NCBI GenBank assembly: GCA_022793675.1
Contig: JAAWDH010000027.1
Span: 1-32,472 of the forward strand
Length of the DNA stretch: 32,472 nt
Direction of reading: 5' to 3'
DNA from: Oscillospiraceae bacterium
GTDB lineage: Bacteria > Bacillota > Clostridia > Oscillospirales > Ruminococcaceae
Positions 32,381-32,472 of this stretch are shown here, one piece after another (the stretch's first letter is position 1; every line of letters starts with the position of its first letter). Made by a program: the position numbers and the translations under genes. Under the pieces are notes generated by a model that did not search any database, had not been told where the DNA came from, and saw only the letters and a program-made list of their open reading frames with translations.

Positions 32381-32472
32381 ATGTCATTGACCGAACTTAT
32401 GACAGAGAACGGAATGTGTGATACGAGTTGGTGGGACAATTTCACAAAATATTATGACGGAGTTTTAGAGGA
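32381..32472 (+). CDS. Start of an unidentified gene, cut by the window edge
   Basis: The ATG follows GGAGGAGG by eight bases, a strong ribosome binding site. The 30 codons visible read MSLTELMTENGMCDTSWWDN and go on with FTKYYDGVLE. The codons are more A/T-rich than in the neighbours, as is the 200-bp upstream region. No family can be named from this short piece, and no signal peptide or membrane segment appears in it. Confidence 0.6.
   Translation, partial: MSLTELMTENGMCDTSWWDNFTKYYDGVLE

Overview
The window looks like chromosome of a low-to-moderate GC Firmicute of class Clostridia, probably an Oscillospirales (Ruminococcaceae/Oscillospiraceae-type) gut anaerobe. This is inferred from the T-box leader on leuS, AAAGGAG-type ribosome binding sites, TTG/GTG starts, the WalJ-RlmH and TypA genes, and the style of the insertion sequence. 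No rRNA, tRNA, CRISPR array or prophage was seen. A trace of a flagellin gene suggests a motile ancestor.

Layout. 1-722: decayed, frameshifted transposase and its insertion-sequence end. 753-3573: sigma-A promoter, leucine T-box riboswitch with specifier CUG, leuS and terminator. 3578-3871: hairpins and a scar in which a 28-bp insertion-sequence end is fused to the last 20 codons of a flagellin gene. 3976-6678: two-gene operon for D-amino-acid use (N-acyl-D-amino-acid deacylase and a D-threonine aldolase/D-serine dehydratase-like PLP enzyme). 6809-8227: GH1 6-phospho-beta-glucosidase. 8229-8626: copies of a dispersed repeat, then a promoter and a structured leader with terminator. 8705-12273: alpha/beta hydrolase, membrane-anchored MurF-like ligase and D-Ala-D-Ala ligase. 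12400-13149: small unknown protein and GNAT acetyltransferase. 13307-16723: tandem DUF4091/GH123-like paralogues. 16956-19151 (minus): Na/Pi-cotransporter/PhoU protein and an orphan Imm51-type immunity protein. 19546-20829: GlpT/UhpT-like MFS transporter. 21107-22591: secreted Cys/His-rich peptide, ECF sigma factor and RsgI-like anti-sigma factor with a His-rich tail. 22657-23778 (minus): ferredoxin-type aldo/keto reductase. 24068-26133: two M42 metallopeptidases. 26195-26703: divergent XRE repressor and 54-aa protein around two matched operators. 26972-29531: murA-walJ-rlmH. 29660-32109: typA and a sugar O-acetyltransferase. 32381-end: start of an unidentified gene in AT-rich DNA.

How the parts relate. 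Peptidoglycan precursor synthesis appears twice (MurF-like/Ddl and MurA), and D-amino-acid chemistry recurs in the deacylase operon. The most interesting unit is the three-gene peptide/ECF sigma/anti-sigma operon. Both exported products end in histidine-rich tails, and an ECF-like promoter lies upstream, which suggests an autoregulated envelope or metal-stress circuit. Other items worth a look are the dispersed hairpin repeat (four copies plus a half copy, all between genes), the riboswitch-like leader before the hydrolase-MurF-Ddl operon, the paired operators of the XRE module, the near-identical 3' ends of the DUF4091 pair, and the insertion-sequence/flagellin scar.
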